Shown: positions 17,419-26,310, numbered from the stretch's first letter. The stretch is DNA of 64,000 bases from Saccharopolyspora rosea (GCF_025643595.1 NZ_CP102826.1:3534001-3598000), one strand, 5' to 3'. Notes: generated by a model not told the origin, from the sequence alone. Numbers and translations are program-made.

Positions 17419-18711
17419 ATGTCCGATCTCCTCACCCCCGAAGACCGGGAACTCCTCCTCCACCTGCTGGCCACCCCGACCGTCGGCTTCCTGGAAGCGG
17501 CGCCGGACGACCCGCCGCCTCGGCTGCGGGAGGCGCAGCGCGCCTACGCCCGCGCCGCCGAGTCGGTCGGATTCCGCGTGGTGCGGCACGGAAGTCCGCC
17601 GCCGCACGTCCTGCGGCGCGACGACGTGCCGGTCACCGTGCGGCGGGCGGCCGAGGACCCCCGGTTCCTCGCCGAACAACCGAGCCTGCTGCTGCGACTC
17701 GGCCCGGCCCTGCCGAGGCGGGCGACCGTGATGTTCAACGTCCACCTCGACACCGTCGCCGGGCTCGAACCGGTGGGTTTGAGCGGCGGCCGGTTCACCG
17801 GACGCGGCGCGATCGACGCGAAGGGGCCGGCCGTGGCGCTGCTCAGCGGCATCCGCGACGCGGTGCGCGCCGAACCGGCGCTGGGACGCGACGTCGGCGT
17901 GCTGGTGCAGGCCGTGTCCGGCGAGGAAGGCGGTGCGATGGGCACGTTCGGCACCCGACCGCTGGTCGAGGCCGGGCACGTGGGACGCCTCAACATCTTC
18001 TGCGAGCCGACCGGACTGCGCTACCTGCCCCGGTCCACCGCGTCGATGACCGCCCGCGTGCACGTCGGCGGGCACGGCGCCGTCGACGACCGGCCGGACA
18101 CCGGCCACAACGCGAGCGTGCTGCTCGGTTTCCTCGCCCAGCACCTCGCCGCGGCGCTCGACCCGCGGGACCGGCCGGGTCGGCTGTGCATCGGCGGTGT
18201 CCACACCGGACACGCGCACAACCGCGTGTACGGCAGCGGGGAACTGCTGATCAACCTCTCCTACGCCACCTCCGCCGAAGGCGCCCGGGCCGAGAAGGCC
18301 CTGGAAGCCGCCGTCGAGGACGGCGTGCGCCGGTTCACCGGGATCTTCGCCGACACCAGGGAGTTCACCCGCACCGCCGCGGACGCGGCGGCGGTCACCG
18401 GGGTGCGCTGGCTCAAACGCGGGTTGCCGTGCCTGAACAACTCCGAGCCGTGGGCCGAGGACCTGCTCACCCGCGCCGGCATCGCCCGCTGGCCCGACGT
18501 CGAACCCGCCTTCACCTGCGACGCCATCTGGATGGACGGGATCCCGGACTGCTACACGGCGGTCCTGGGGCCGGGGTCGTTGCAGGACAACAACGCCCAC
18601 GCCGAGGGTGAGCACGCCGACCTGGACGAGTTGCACGGCTTCGCGTCCGCCGTGTCCGCGCTGCTCACCGGCTTCGCCGAACAGCACCGCGATGGGAAGG
18701 AAAGGACATGA
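17419..18711 (+). CDS. M20 family metallohydrolase
   Basis: 430 residues. Metal-site motifs are FNVHLDT (His, Asp), GRGAIDAKGP (bridging Asp) and SGEEGG (catalytic Glu plus metal Glu). M20 enzymes remove acyl or amino-acid groups (ArgE, DapE, carboxypeptidases). The gene follows a 185-base non-coding gap and overlaps the next start by four bases. It may remove a protecting group or an amino-acid unit late in the pathway, which is an inference. Confidence 0.84.
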   Translation: MSDLLTPEDRELLLHLLATPTVGFLEAAPDDPPPRLREAQRAYARAAESVGFRVVRHGSPPPHVLRRDDVPVTVRRAAEDPRFLAEQPSLLLRLGPALPRRATVMFNVHLDTVAGLEPVGLSGGRFTGRGAIDAKGPAVALLSGIRDAVRAEPALGRDVGVLVQAVSGEEGGAMGTFGTRPLVEAGHVGRLNIFCEPTGLRYLPRSTASMTARVHVGGHGAVDDRPDTGHNASVLLGFLAQHLAAALDPRDRPGRLCIGGVHTGHAHNRVYGSGELLINLSYATSAEGARAEKALEAAVEDGVRRFTGIFADTREFTRTAADAAAVTGVRWLKRGLPCLNNSEPWAEDLLTRAGIARWPDVEPAFTCDAIWMDGIPDCYTAVLGPGSLQDNNAHAEGEHADLDELHGFASAVSALLTGFAEQHRDGKERT

Positions 18712-19814
18712 CACCGCACCACGACACCGTGCGGGTGCCCTACGAGGACCTGCACGCGCTGGTGACCGACCTGTTCACCGACCGGGGAGTTCCGCCGCCG
18801 CGGGCGCGCACCGCCGCGTCCGCGTTGTGCCACGGCGACCTGTGCGGCTTCGACTCGCACGGCGTGTTCAACCTGCGCCGGCTGTACCTGCCGCTGTTCG
18901 ACTCCGGGCGGGTCGATCCCGCCGCGGAACCGGAGGTGGTGACCGACCTCGGGGCCTGCGCGGTCGTCGACGCGCGCCGGGCGCTCGGCCTGTGGGCGGC
19001 GGCCGAGGCGATGGACTCCGCGGTCGAACGGGCCGGGCGGCACGGCATCGGCCTGGTCTCGGTGCGCGGCGGGACGCACTTCGGGTGCGCGGGTCACCAC
19101 GCGGCACGCGCGGCCGCCCACGGGATGATCGGCGTGGTCGCGAGCAACTGCGGCGGCCAGCGCATCGCCCGCCCGCCGCACGGGGCTCTGGCCATGCTCG
19201 GCACCAACCCGCTCAGCGTCGCGGCCCCGGCCCTGCCCGAGCACCCGTTCGTCCTGGACATGAGCACCACGGTGGTGCCGACCGGCAAGGTCCGCATCGC
19301 CGCGAGCAGCGGCGAGACCGTCCCGGACGGCTGGCTCGCCGACGACTCCGGCGAGGCCGTCACCGACCCGACCGCCTTCGACCGCGGTGCGGCGCACCTG
19401 CGCTGGTTGGGCGGAACTCCGGACAACGGCGTGCACAAGGGCTTCGGCCTCGGGCTCGTCGTCGAAGTGCTCTCCGCGCTGCTGCCCGGCGCGGGGCTCG
19501 GCCCGGCGCCCGCGGCCCTGCTGGGCGACGGCGGGCCGCACGGCCGCGACGACGACATCGGCTACTTCGTGCTCGCCATCGCCCCGGACTCGTTGCGCCC
19601 GGCCGGGGAATTCGCGGCCGACGCGCAGACCGCGTTCGCCGCGCTCGTCGACTGCCCGTCCGCCGCGCCGGGCGAGGAGGTCCGCTACCCGGGCTGGTGG
19701 GAGTCGGAACGGGCGCAGGAGCGCCTGCAGTTCGGGGTGCCGATCCGGGAGCACGTGCACCGCGAACTGCTCGACCTCGGACTCCGCAGTCCCGCACCGG
19801 TGGGTGAGCGCTGA
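18708..19814 (+). CDS. Ldh2-type malate/L-lactate/ureidoglycolate dehydrogenase family protein
   Basis: 368 residues. Family features are DSHGVFNLRRL, VRGGTHFGCAGHHA, the GTNPLSVAAP segment and LDMSTTVVPTGKV. These NAD(P)-dependent enzymes reduce 2-keto acids or cyclic imines. The start is coupled to the M20 stop, and the stop overlaps the next start. It probably reduces a keto or imine intermediate of the cluster. Confidence 0.86.
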   Translation: MTPHHDTVRVPYEDLHALVTDLFTDRGVPPPRARTAASALCHGDLCGFDSHGVFNLRRLYLPLFDSGRVDPAAEPEVVTDLGACAVVDARRALGLWAAAEAMDSAVERAGRHGIGLVSVRGGTHFGCAGHHAARAAAHGMIGVVASNCGGQRIARPPHGALAMLGTNPLSVAAPALPEHPFVLDMSTTVVPTGKVRIAASSGETVPDGWLADDSGEAVTDPTAFDRGAAHLRWLGGTPDNGVHKGFGLGLVVEVLSALLPGAGLGPAPAALLGDGGPHGRDDDIGYFVLAIAPDSLRPAGEFAADAQTAFAALVDCPSAAPGEEVRYPGWWESERAQERLQFGVPIREHVHRELLDLGLRSPAPVGER

Positions 19815-20746
19815 TGGGCCCCAGGCGGGTCGGCCTGGTCGGACTGGGCACGATCTCGAAGTACTACCTGCACGCGATCGAGCGCTCCCCCGGCTGGGAG
19901 CTGGCCGCGGTCTGCGACGTCCGCGAGTCCGCGCTGGCGCCGCACCGGGACACCGCGCCCTGCTTCCCGGACCACCACGCCATGCTGCGCGGCGTCGCCC
20001 TGGACGCCGCGGTCGTGACCGCCCCGAACGACGTGCACGCCCCGGTGTGCCGGGACGTCCTGCGCGCGGGAATCCCGGTCTGCGTGGAGAAACCCCTGTC
20101 GTCGTCGCATGCGGAGGGCCGGGCGCTGGCGGCGCTGTCCGACGCCCTGGGGGTGCCGTTGTTCACCGCGTTCCACCGCCGCTACAACGACAACGTGCTG
20201 GGCCTGCTGGACGAGGTCCGCCGCCGCGGCGGGGCGGAGTCGCTGCGCGTGCGCTACCTGGAGCTCATCGAGGACCACATCGGCGGCGACACCTGGTACC
20301 TGGACCCGGACCGGTGCGGCGGCGGGTGCGTGGCCGACAACGGTCCGAACGCGTTCGACCTGGTTCGCCTGTTCCTCGGCGAGGTCGAGCTCGTGGACGC
20401 GACCGTGCGGCGCGACGGCGAGGTCGACCGCCAGGCCGTCGTCGAGCTCCGGTCGACCGCCGGAGTTCCCGCTGTCGTCGAACTCGACTGGTCCTACCCG
20501 GGAGAGGCCAAGGACGTCGAGGTCCGGTGCCATGACGGGACCGAGCTGCGCGCGGACATGCTGGCCGGGCACCCCGGTTTCAAGTCGTCGCTGTGGCACG
20601 AGTACGGCGGCATCCTCGACGACTTCGCCGCGACCGTCGACGCGGGCCACCGGACCGACGACGGCGGTCTGCCGGCTCTCGAACTCGTCGCGCAGATCTA
20701 CCGGACCGAGCTGGCCGGGGCACCGGCCGGAGGGGAGAGCACGTGA
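19814..20746 (+). CDS. Gfo/Idh/MocA family oxidoreductase, second copy
   Basis: 310 residues with VGLVGLGTISKYYL (Rossmann loop) and CVEKPLSSS (EKP motif). The segment TWYLDPDRCGGGCVADNGPNA matches the usual GGG-x-x-x-D-x-G-x-H region of the family, but with Asn where His is common. It is distinct from the copy at 15331, so two different redox steps are likely. The start overlaps the previous stop by one base. Confidence 0.86.
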   Translation: MGPRRVGLVGLGTISKYYLHAIERSPGWELAAVCDVRESALAPHRDTAPCFPDHHAMLRGVALDAAVVTAPNDVHAPVCRDVLRAGIPVCVEKPLSSSHAEGRALAALSDALGVPLFTAFHRRYNDNVLGLLDEVRRRGGAESLRVRYLELIEDHIGGDTWYLDPDRCGGGCVADNGPNAFDLVRLFLGEVELVDATVRRDGEVDRQAVVELRSTAGVPAVVELDWSYPGEAKDVEVRCHDGTELRADMLAGHPGFKSSLWHEYGGILDDFAATVDAGHRTDDGGLPALELVAQIYRTELAGAPAGGEST

Positions 20747-21162
20747 ACCTGGAAGAGGACGGCCCGAAGCGGTCGCTGAGCGGCACCCTGGTGAAGGTGC
20801 TGCTGCACCGCCGCGAACGACGGGGCATGTCCCTGGAGCCGCACGCCAGCCGGTGCGTCCGGCGGGGCGAGGTCCACGAGCTGGTGACCACCGACCACCG
20901 GGAAACCGCCGCGGGCGCCCGCATCGACCGGGTCGGGTTCCTCGGGTTCGCCGAGTTCGCCAGCGCAGGGGTGGTCGACCGCGGTGACGAGTTCTGGATC
21001 GGCGACCACCTCGTCGGCACCGTGCTGGGATTCGACGCCTGCCACTTCCCGAACCACTACAACATCCTCATCCGGGCCGAGGTGCCGGTCACGGGCGCGG
21101 ACCTGGGGCTGCAACCGGAGATGCCGGTGTCGTTCACACCGGCGCCGATCCCGGTGGGCTGA
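20743..21162 (+). CDS. Hypothetical protein, last gene of the right arm
   Basis: 139 residues, GTG start overlapping the Gfo/Idh stop (GTGA) with GGAGGGGAGAG upstream. It is a soluble, mixed alpha/beta-looking protein with HRRERRGMS and FDACHFPNHYNI segments and no recognised catalytic motif. I do not recognise a function. Tight coupling suggests it belongs to the pathway. A strong terminator follows. Confidence 0.72.
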   Translation: MNLEEDGPKRSLSGTLVKVLLHRRERRGMSLEPHASRCVRRGEVHELVTTDHRETAAGARIDRVGFLGFAEFASAGVVDRGDEFWIGDHLVGTVLGFDACHFPNHYNILIRAEVPVTGADLGLQPEMPVSFTPAPIPVG

Positions 21163-21166
21163 CGGC

Positions 21167-21200
21167 AGAAGGCCGGTGACCTCGCGGTCACCGGCCTTCT
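21167..21200. terminator. Bidirectional terminator hairpin
   Basis: A perfect 15-bp stem (AGAAGGCCGGTGACC and its complement) with loop TCGC, followed by a T-rich run. It lies between the ends of two convergent genes and closes the right arm of the cluster. Confidence 0.9.
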
Positions 21201-21219
21201 TTCCTTCCACGGCCCCGGA

Positions 21220-21753
21220 TCAGCCGAGCAGTTCGACGTCCAGCTCGCCGTAGTGGAACGCGCGGACCGCGTCCAGCAGCTCGTCGAGGGACAGCTCGCC
21301 GTTGTTGTTGGTGTCGACCTTGCGGAACGCCTCGGCGGCGTGCGACTGGTCGACGCCGACGGCGTCCATCCAGGCCACCCACTCCTGGCCGTTGATCTGC
21401 CCGTCGTCGTTCTTGTCGCACATGCCGACGATGCCGCGCACCACCGGGCCGAGGACCCGGTTGAACGACGCCTCGGCGCCCTCGGCGACGAGCTTGCCGC
21501 CGGCCTTGACGAACTGCTCCTCGGACAGCGAGCCGTCGGCGGGGATGCCGGCCTGCTCGGCGAGCTGCGTGAACATGCCGACGAAGGCGTCGCGGAGCTC
21601 GCGGGCCTCGGGACCTTCCGGGTCCTTGCCGAAGGACCGGGCGATCTGCATGGCCTCCTTCTCGAAGTCCGCGCGCTCCAGGCTGCCGCTGCCGTCCACG
21701 TCCCACTTGGCGAAGCGCTTGCGGAGCCGCTCGTTCGCGATGGTCGCGTCCAT
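21220..21753 (-). CDS. Calerythrin-like EF-hand calcium-binding protein
   Basis: 177 residues with three intact EF-hand loops: DVDGSGSLERAD (18-29), DKNDDGQINGQE (113-124) and DTNNNGELSLDE (147-158). A degenerate second hand lies near 71-80 (PADGSLSEEQ). Length and text, including SFNRVLGPVV and the VELLG end, match calerythrin of Saccharopolyspora erythraea as I recall it. It is a cytosolic calcium buffer or sensor of the sarcoplasmic calcium-binding type. The ATG follows GGAAGGAAG. Confidence 0.93.
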   Translation of the reverse strand: MDATIANERLRKRFAKWDVDGSGSLERADFEKEAMQIARSFGKDPEGPEARELRDAFVGMFTQLAEQAGIPADGSLSEEQFVKAGGKLVAEGAEASFNRVLGPVVRGIVGMCDKNDDGQINGQEWVAWMDAVGVDQSHAAEAFRKVDTNNNGELSLDELLDAVRAFHYGELDVELLG

Positions 21754-21861
21754 GGTGGTACTTCCTTCCTCTGTCACTACGGGACATGTTCCGGCAGGAT
21801 CCGCCAGTCTCCCGCCCCAGCGCGGCAAACGGTCTTCCGCGCAGGTCTTGCGATTCTTCGT

Positions 21862-23121
21862 TCACAGCGTGGTCACGTTCTCCCCCGAGAGCCTGCCGCG
21901 GGTGTCCAGCACCGGGCACCCGGACTCCGCGAGCTCGGTGGAGCCGTAGCACGAGTGGTCCTGCAACACGATCGCGAGATCCGCCGTGCTCAGGGCGTCC
22001 GCGAGTTCGTCCACCCGGGACACTTCCCGACCGTCCACTGTGAACGACTGGACGTGCGGGTCGTGGTAGCGGACGTCCGCGCCGTTGCGCAGCAGCCGAC
22101 CGGCCACCGCGAACGCCGGGGATTCCCGGGTGTCGGCGACGTCGCGCTTGTAGCTCACCCCCAGCAGCGCCACGCGCGCCTCGCGCAGACCCAGTCCCCG
22201 CTCGGCGAGGAGCTTCGCGGCGCGGTCCACGACGTGCTCGGGCATCCGCTCGTTCACCGCGCGGGCGGCGGCGAGCACGTTGAAGGAGAAGCCCTCGTCG
22301 CGCCCCTTGCTCGCCAGGTACAGCGGGTCGACCGGGATGCAGTGGCCGCCGACGCCGGGTCCGGGGCGGAACGGGGAGAACCCGAACGGCTTGGACGAGG
22401 CGCAGTCGAGCACGTCCCACACGTCGATGCCCACCTGGTCGCAGAACAGCGCGACCTCGTTCACCAGCGCGATGTTGACGTACCGGTAGGTGTTCTCCAG
22501 CAGTTTGGCCATCTCCGCCTCGCGGGTGCCGCGCGCGACGACGAGCGTGTCGACCAGCCGTCCGTAGAAGGCCACCCCGTACTTCGCGCACAGCGGGGTG
22601 ACCCCGCTGACGACCTTCGGCGTGTTCCGCACGCCGAACGCCGCGTTGCCCGGGTCGATCCGCTCCGGCGAGTAGGCCAGGTGGAAGTCCTCCCCCGCGA
22701 CGAGGCCGCTGCCCTGCTCCAGGATCGGGCGCAGCACCTCCTCCGTCGTGCCGGGGTAGGACGTCGATTCGAGCACCACGAGCGTCCCGGCGCACAACCG
22801 CGCCGCGACGGTGCGCGCGGCGGTCCGCACCGCGGTCAGGTCGGGTTCTCCCGTCTCGGACAACCCGGTGGGCACGCAGAGCACGATCGTGTCGGCCTGC
22901 GCGAGGACCGCGGGATCGGTGGTCGCCGAGAAGCCGTTCGACAGCATCTCGGCGACCACGCCGTCCGGGACGTCCCCGACGTGCGACCGACCCGCGTTGA
23001 GGGCGGTCACCACGTCCGCGGAGACGTCGAACCCGACGGTGCGCACACCGACCTCGCATGCCCGTGCGGCCAGCGGCAGCCCGACGTAGCCGAGTCCGAC
23101 CACGACGAGATCAACGGACAT
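21862..23121 (-). CDS. UDP-glucose/UDP-ManNAc-type nucleotide sugar dehydrogenase
   Basis: 419 residues. The N-terminal NAD site is VVGLGYVGLPLA, and the family tunnel motif LAYSPERIDPG is at about 149-159. The catalytic Cys261 lies in GPGVGGHCIPVDP. It oxidises the C6 hydroxyl of an NDP-hexose to a uronic acid in two steps. VGLGYVGLPLA and SPERIDPG favour the WecC/ManNAcA group over UDP-glucose dehydrogenase, with moderate certainty. It may serve cell-envelope glycans or supply a uronic acid to the neighbouring cluster. Confidence 0.88.
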   Translation of the reverse strand: MSVDLVVVGLGYVGLPLAARACEVGVRTVGFDVSADVVTALNAGRSHVGDVPDGVVAEMLSNGFSATTDPAVLAQADTIVLCVPTGLSETGEPDLTAVRTAARTVAARLCAGTLVVLESTSYPGTTEEVLRPILEQGSGLVAGEDFHLAYSPERIDPGNAAFGVRNTPKVVSGVTPLCAKYGVAFYGRLVDTLVVARGTREAEMAKLLENTYRYVNIALVNEVALFCDQVGIDVWDVLDCASSKPFGFSPFRPGPGVGGHCIPVDPLYLASKGRDEGFSFNVLAAARAVNERMPEHVVDRAAKLLAERGLGLREARVALLGVSYKRDVADTRESPAFAVAGRLLRNGADVRYHDPHVQSFTVDGREVSRVDELADALSTADLAIVLQDHSCYGSTELAESGCPVLDTRGRLSGENVTTL

Positions 23122-23156
23122 GCGGAGCTCCTAGTCGCGGCGCGCGTTCGAGCGGT

Positions 23157-23181
23157 CGGTGGGTCCGCACCGGACCCACCG
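23157..23181. terminator. Terminator-like hairpin
   Basis: An 11-bp perfect stem CGGTGGGTCCG with loop CAC. It sits just past the stop of the small secreted-protein gene (minus strand) and before the dehydrogenase start, so it probably separates their transcripts. There is no long T run. Confidence 0.65.
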
Positions 23182-23217
23182 GTGCGCCACCCGGGGTGGC
23201 GTGCGGTCTCCGCGCCG

Positions 23218-23523
23218 TCATGCCGAGAAGCTGCCGCTGCCCGGCGCGACGTGGGAGCCGTGGCCCGGTGGGATCGTCACCGACGGGCCGACGCAGAACG
23301 GGTCGCCGTAGATCTTCACGGGCTTGTCCGTGTTGTTGACCAGCACGTGCGCGGCCATCGGCAGCTTCTGGCAGCCTTCGGGCGCCGCGTACGTCGTCAG
23401 CGGCTGCACCTCGGTCTCGAACACGGTGACCTCGCCGTCCGCGGCCGCGGCCACACCAGCCGACAATCCGGTCACCAGCGCCCCGGCGGCCAGGGCCACC
23501 GAAGCGCATCGAATCCACCGCAT
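23218..23523 (-). CDS. Small secreted protein
   Basis: 101 residues with a clear signal peptide: MRWIRC, a hydrophobic stretch and an AAA-ADG cleavage region near residue 28. The mature part of about 73 residues contains two cysteines (GCQKLP, DPFCVG) that could form a disulfide. The ATG has GGAAGAGAGGA upstream. It is probably a small extracellular beta-rich protein; no function is recognised. Confidence 0.75.
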   Translation of the reverse strand: MRWIRCASVALAAGALVTGLSAGVAAAADGEVTVFETEVQPLTTYAAPEGCQKLPMAAHVLVNNTDKPVKIYGDPFCVGPSVTIPPGHGSHVAPGSGSFSA

Positions 23524-23561
23524 GCGGTTCCATCCTCTCTTCCGGTGAATCACCACTGGTG

Positions 23562-23582
23562 CACATCGGCGACGCCGATGTG
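23562..23582. promoter_or_regulatory. Perfect 21-base dyad upstream of the secreted-protein gene
   Basis: CACATCGGCG-A-CGCCGATGTG, ten bases each side of one central base, 39 bases before the start at 23523. A one-base centre suits a dimeric repressor site better than an RNA hairpin. It could also act in ending the upstream transcript. Confidence 0.5.
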
Positions 23583-23607
23583 GTCTGCGCGCCCGCCCGG
23601 CACCAGG

Positions 23608-24864
23608 TCATCTGCCGACGCGCGTCGCCGAGGACAGCGCTCCCACGCTGACCGTCATCACGAGCACGCCGAGGATCGCGATGATCGCGGCGGTCCGCTC
23701 CGGTTGTTCGCGCACCGCGGTCGGTTCCGACCGCTCCTGCCGCGGAGCTGGTCGCACCTGCGGCGGGGCGGGTGGCGGAGCGCTCGCGTGGGCGGCGGCC
23801 CGGACCGCGTGCGCGGTGTCGCGCACGGCACCGCCGACCACCGGGAACGCGGTGACCGCGAGGTCGACGCTGCGCCCGGCACCGACCCGGCACCGGTACG
23901 ACACCTCCCGCCACGGATCGAGACGGCCGAACTCGCGTCGGCACGCCGGAGGTTCGCCGCTCACCACCACGCCGTCCAGGGCGACGGGTGAGATGTTGCG
24001 GACCGTCACCGGGACTTCGGCGTACCGCGCCCCGGGGGCCTGCCTGATCTCGCCGACCTCCAGCGCCACCGCCGCCCGCGGCGGGGGCAGCAGCCGGATC
24101 CGGCCGGAGGCTTCGGCGGCGACGTCCTCGCCGTCGGGACTCCTCCCGTGCACGCGCGCCACGAGCCGACCGTCGGGCGGCGTGGTCACGCCATCGCACG
24201 AGACCGCCACGTTGAGCCCGGGGTCGAGCCGGTCCACCGGTCGACGGCACGCGCCGGCGGCGAGTTCGACGACGATGCCGGTCAACGGCACGTCCCCGGA
24301 GTTGGTGACGACCGCTTTCTGGGTCACCGCCTCGCCGGGCCGCGCCGCGGGCGGTTCCGCTTCGGTGCGCACGGACAGCGCCGGTCGTGCGGTCTCCCAC
24401 CGGACGTCCAACGTCCACTTCCCCCCGCACGCGTGGCCGACCCCGGAGCGCAGGCCGCGCACGACGATCGCACCGCCGCCGGCGGCGAGAACGCCGGGCA
24501 GCCGGTCGGTCACGTCGGCGTGCGCGGTGTAGCCGCGCTCGTCCCGGGTGATGCGCTCGGCGGCGACCCGCTCCGAACCGACGGTCAGGTTGGCGGCCGG
24601 GAGTTCCGGTTGCCCGGTGCCGGGGACGTACCGGCACCAGGCCGGGACGTCGCCGCGCCAGCTCAGTTCCGCGGCGACGATCCGCGCATCGCGGGGGACG
24701 TCCAACCGGGCGACCGAAGCCAGCCCGGGCAGTGAGATGGCCCCGACGGAAGCGGAGTGCGCCGTCGAGGTGCCGACCGGGAGTCCTCGCGGGACGTAGG
24801 CGGAGGCGAGCAACGGCGTCAGCAGCATCAGCGCGAGCGCCGGCATGACCGACGAGAACCGCAC
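23608..24864 (-). CDS. Secreted, membrane-anchored surface protein with Ig-like repeats
   Basis: 418 residues. A signal peptide occupies about residues 1-22 (ending LLASAYVP). One or more beta-sandwich segments follow (VVTNSGDVPLTGIVVELAAG and VTVRNISPVALDGVVVSGE look like DUF11/CARDB-type repeats, each with paired cysteines). After these come a Pro/Ala-rich spacer (APPPAPPQVRPAPRQ) and a C-terminal membrane helix (AAIIAILGVLVMTVSVGAL). It is probably an adhesin-like or wall-associated protein. No sortase motif is seen. Confidence 0.72.
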   Translation of the reverse strand: MRFSSVMPALALMLLTPLLASAYVPRGLPVGTSTAHSASVGAISLPGLASVARLDVPRDARIVAAELSWRGDVPAWCRYVPGTGQPELPAANLTVGSERVAAERITRDERGYTAHADVTDRLPGVLAAGGGAIVVRGLRSGVGHACGGKWTLDVRWETARPALSVRTEAEPPAARPGEAVTQKAVVTNSGDVPLTGIVVELAAGACRRPVDRLDPGLNVAVSCDGVTTPPDGRLVARVHGRSPDGEDVAAEASGRIRLLPPPRAAVALEVGEIRQAPGARYAEVPVTVRNISPVALDGVVVSGEPPACRREFGRLDPWREVSYRCRVGAGRSVDLAVTAFPVVGGAVRDTAHAVRAAAHASAPPPAPPQVRPAPRQERSEPTAVREQPERTAAIIAILGVLVMTVSVGALSSATRVGR

Positions 24865-25243
24865 GACGACTCACCCCCATCGACTTCGGATTCGTTGCGA
24901 AAACCTCGACGCAGCAGGAGGAATCCAACCCCGCGCTGAACCTTCCTCCCGGCCGACGGAGCGAGCGTAGCAGCGCCCGAACCACGCCCCTCCGGCTCCA
25001 CTCAACACTCCTCAGTGGACTCATTCTGCCGTTGACCAGCAATGGGGCGGATTTTCAACCTCGGCCGAGAGAGCCGCGGACGGCGCTCAACCCGATCCGG
25101 CCGATTTCCAAGATCACTTGATCAAGTGAAGTTCGGATTATTGCTGGAAAATCCGTGTTCCCGCGGTCCGGCCGCCGGTACGGTCGCTGAGGCGCGCTTC
25201 GCGCCTTCCAGCCCGTCCCGCTCACTCCAGGAACGGAACAGTC
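24865..25243. promoter_or_regulatory. Intergenic region with a 16-base perfect palindrome
   Basis: A 379-base non-coding stretch between divergent genes, locally less GC-rich than its surroundings. It contains the perfect palindrome TCACTTGATCAAGTGA at 25114-25129, about 115 bases before the DUF4239-type gene. This is a good operator candidate for a dimeric regulator. No clear -10/-35 pair was assigned. Confidence 0.5.
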
Positions 25244-26020
25244 GTGATCCTCCTCAGCCTTCTGGCGGTCGTGCTGCTGACCCTGTGCGTCGCCGGGTTC
25301 ACCGTGCTCAGCGCCCGTCGCAAGGCGGCCGCCTCCGGCGATGCCGACTCCGACTCGCAGTCCTTCGTCGGCGGCGTGCTCAACGCCCTGTTCACCGTCG
25401 TGCTGGCGTTCTACATCGTGTTCGCCTGGCAGAACGGCGATGACATCGACAAGTCGTCGCAGCAGGAGGCCAACGCGCTCACCGACACCTACTGGCAGGC
25501 GAGCATCGCGCCCGCACCGCACTCCACCGCCATCCAGTCGCTGACCGCCCAGTACGCGAGCCGCGTCGCCGACCACGAGTGGGCCGCCCTCGACCGGGGC
25601 GACACCGACCCGGAGGTCGACCGGCTGCTGAACTCACTGCGCTCCGAAGTGCTCGCGCTCCCGGTGGACAACGAGGCGATCAAGAGCTCGCGCGAGCAGT
25701 CGTTGCAGAACATCCGCCAGATCGACGAGGGCCACCGCAAGCGGGTCGACATCGCCACCGACGACCAGAACTTCAACATCGTGCTGCTCGCAGCCAGCTT
25801 CCTGGGGGCGGCCCTGATGATCGCCTTCCCGCTGCTGATCGGTCTGAGCATGCGCCCGGCCAACGTCGCCGCCATGGTGCTGCTGACGCTGACCCTCGGG
25901 TTCACCGCGTACATGTCGGTCGAGCTGCTGCACCCGTTGCACGGCCCGTTCGCGGTCGACCCCGATCCGTTCCGCACCGCCCTGGCGGGCTTCGACTCCA
26001 CCTCGCACGCCGGGACGTGA
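25244..26020 (+). CDS. DUF4239-type membrane protein
   Basis: 258 residues with an N-terminal membrane helix (LLSLLAVVLLTLCVAGFTVL), a second near 45-65, a long soluble helical middle, and two C-terminal helices (VLLAASFLGAALMIAFPLLIG region and VAAMVLLTLTLGFTAYMSVE). This 2+2 layout and the AFYIVFAWQ segment fit the bestrophin-like DUF4239 group. GTG start with AGGAACGG upstream. Function unknown; possibly an anion channel. Confidence 0.72.
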   Translation: MILLSLLAVVLLTLCVAGFTVLSARRKAAASGDADSDSQSFVGGVLNALFTVVLAFYIVFAWQNGDDIDKSSQQEANALTDTYWQASIAPAPHSTAIQSLTAQYASRVADHEWAALDRGDTDPEVDRLLNSLRSEVLALPVDNEAIKSSREQSLQNIRQIDEGHRKRVDIATDDQNFNIVLLAASFLGAALMIAFPLLIGLSMRPANVAAMVLLTLTLGFTAYMSVELLHPLHGPFAVDPDPFRTALAGFDSTSHAGT

Positions 26021-26310
26021 GCGCCGCTCAGGCCCGCCGGGCACCACCCGGACCGCACGCACCGGGAGGCGACGATGCGGTCGGTCCACTGCGAGCCGAC
26101 CGCGAGAAGCGGCGTCCCGCCCCGGGCCCGCCTCCCGCAGCGGTGCACGTCAACGCCTCCCGGACGGGCCGACCACCCGACGCCCGAACACCGGAAGACC
26201 CCGCCGGACCGCGTACCACCGGCGGTCGGCGGGGCCCCGGCCCCACTCGGAGGCACCCCCATGGTGGCACGGCGGCCCGGCCGGGCGCATCTGTCCACTG
26301 TGGCTGATCA
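26021..26310. other. Non-coding gap
   Basis: About 290 bases between the ends of two convergent genes. I see no convincing gene or strong terminator; open frames here are compositional. Confidence 0.5.
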
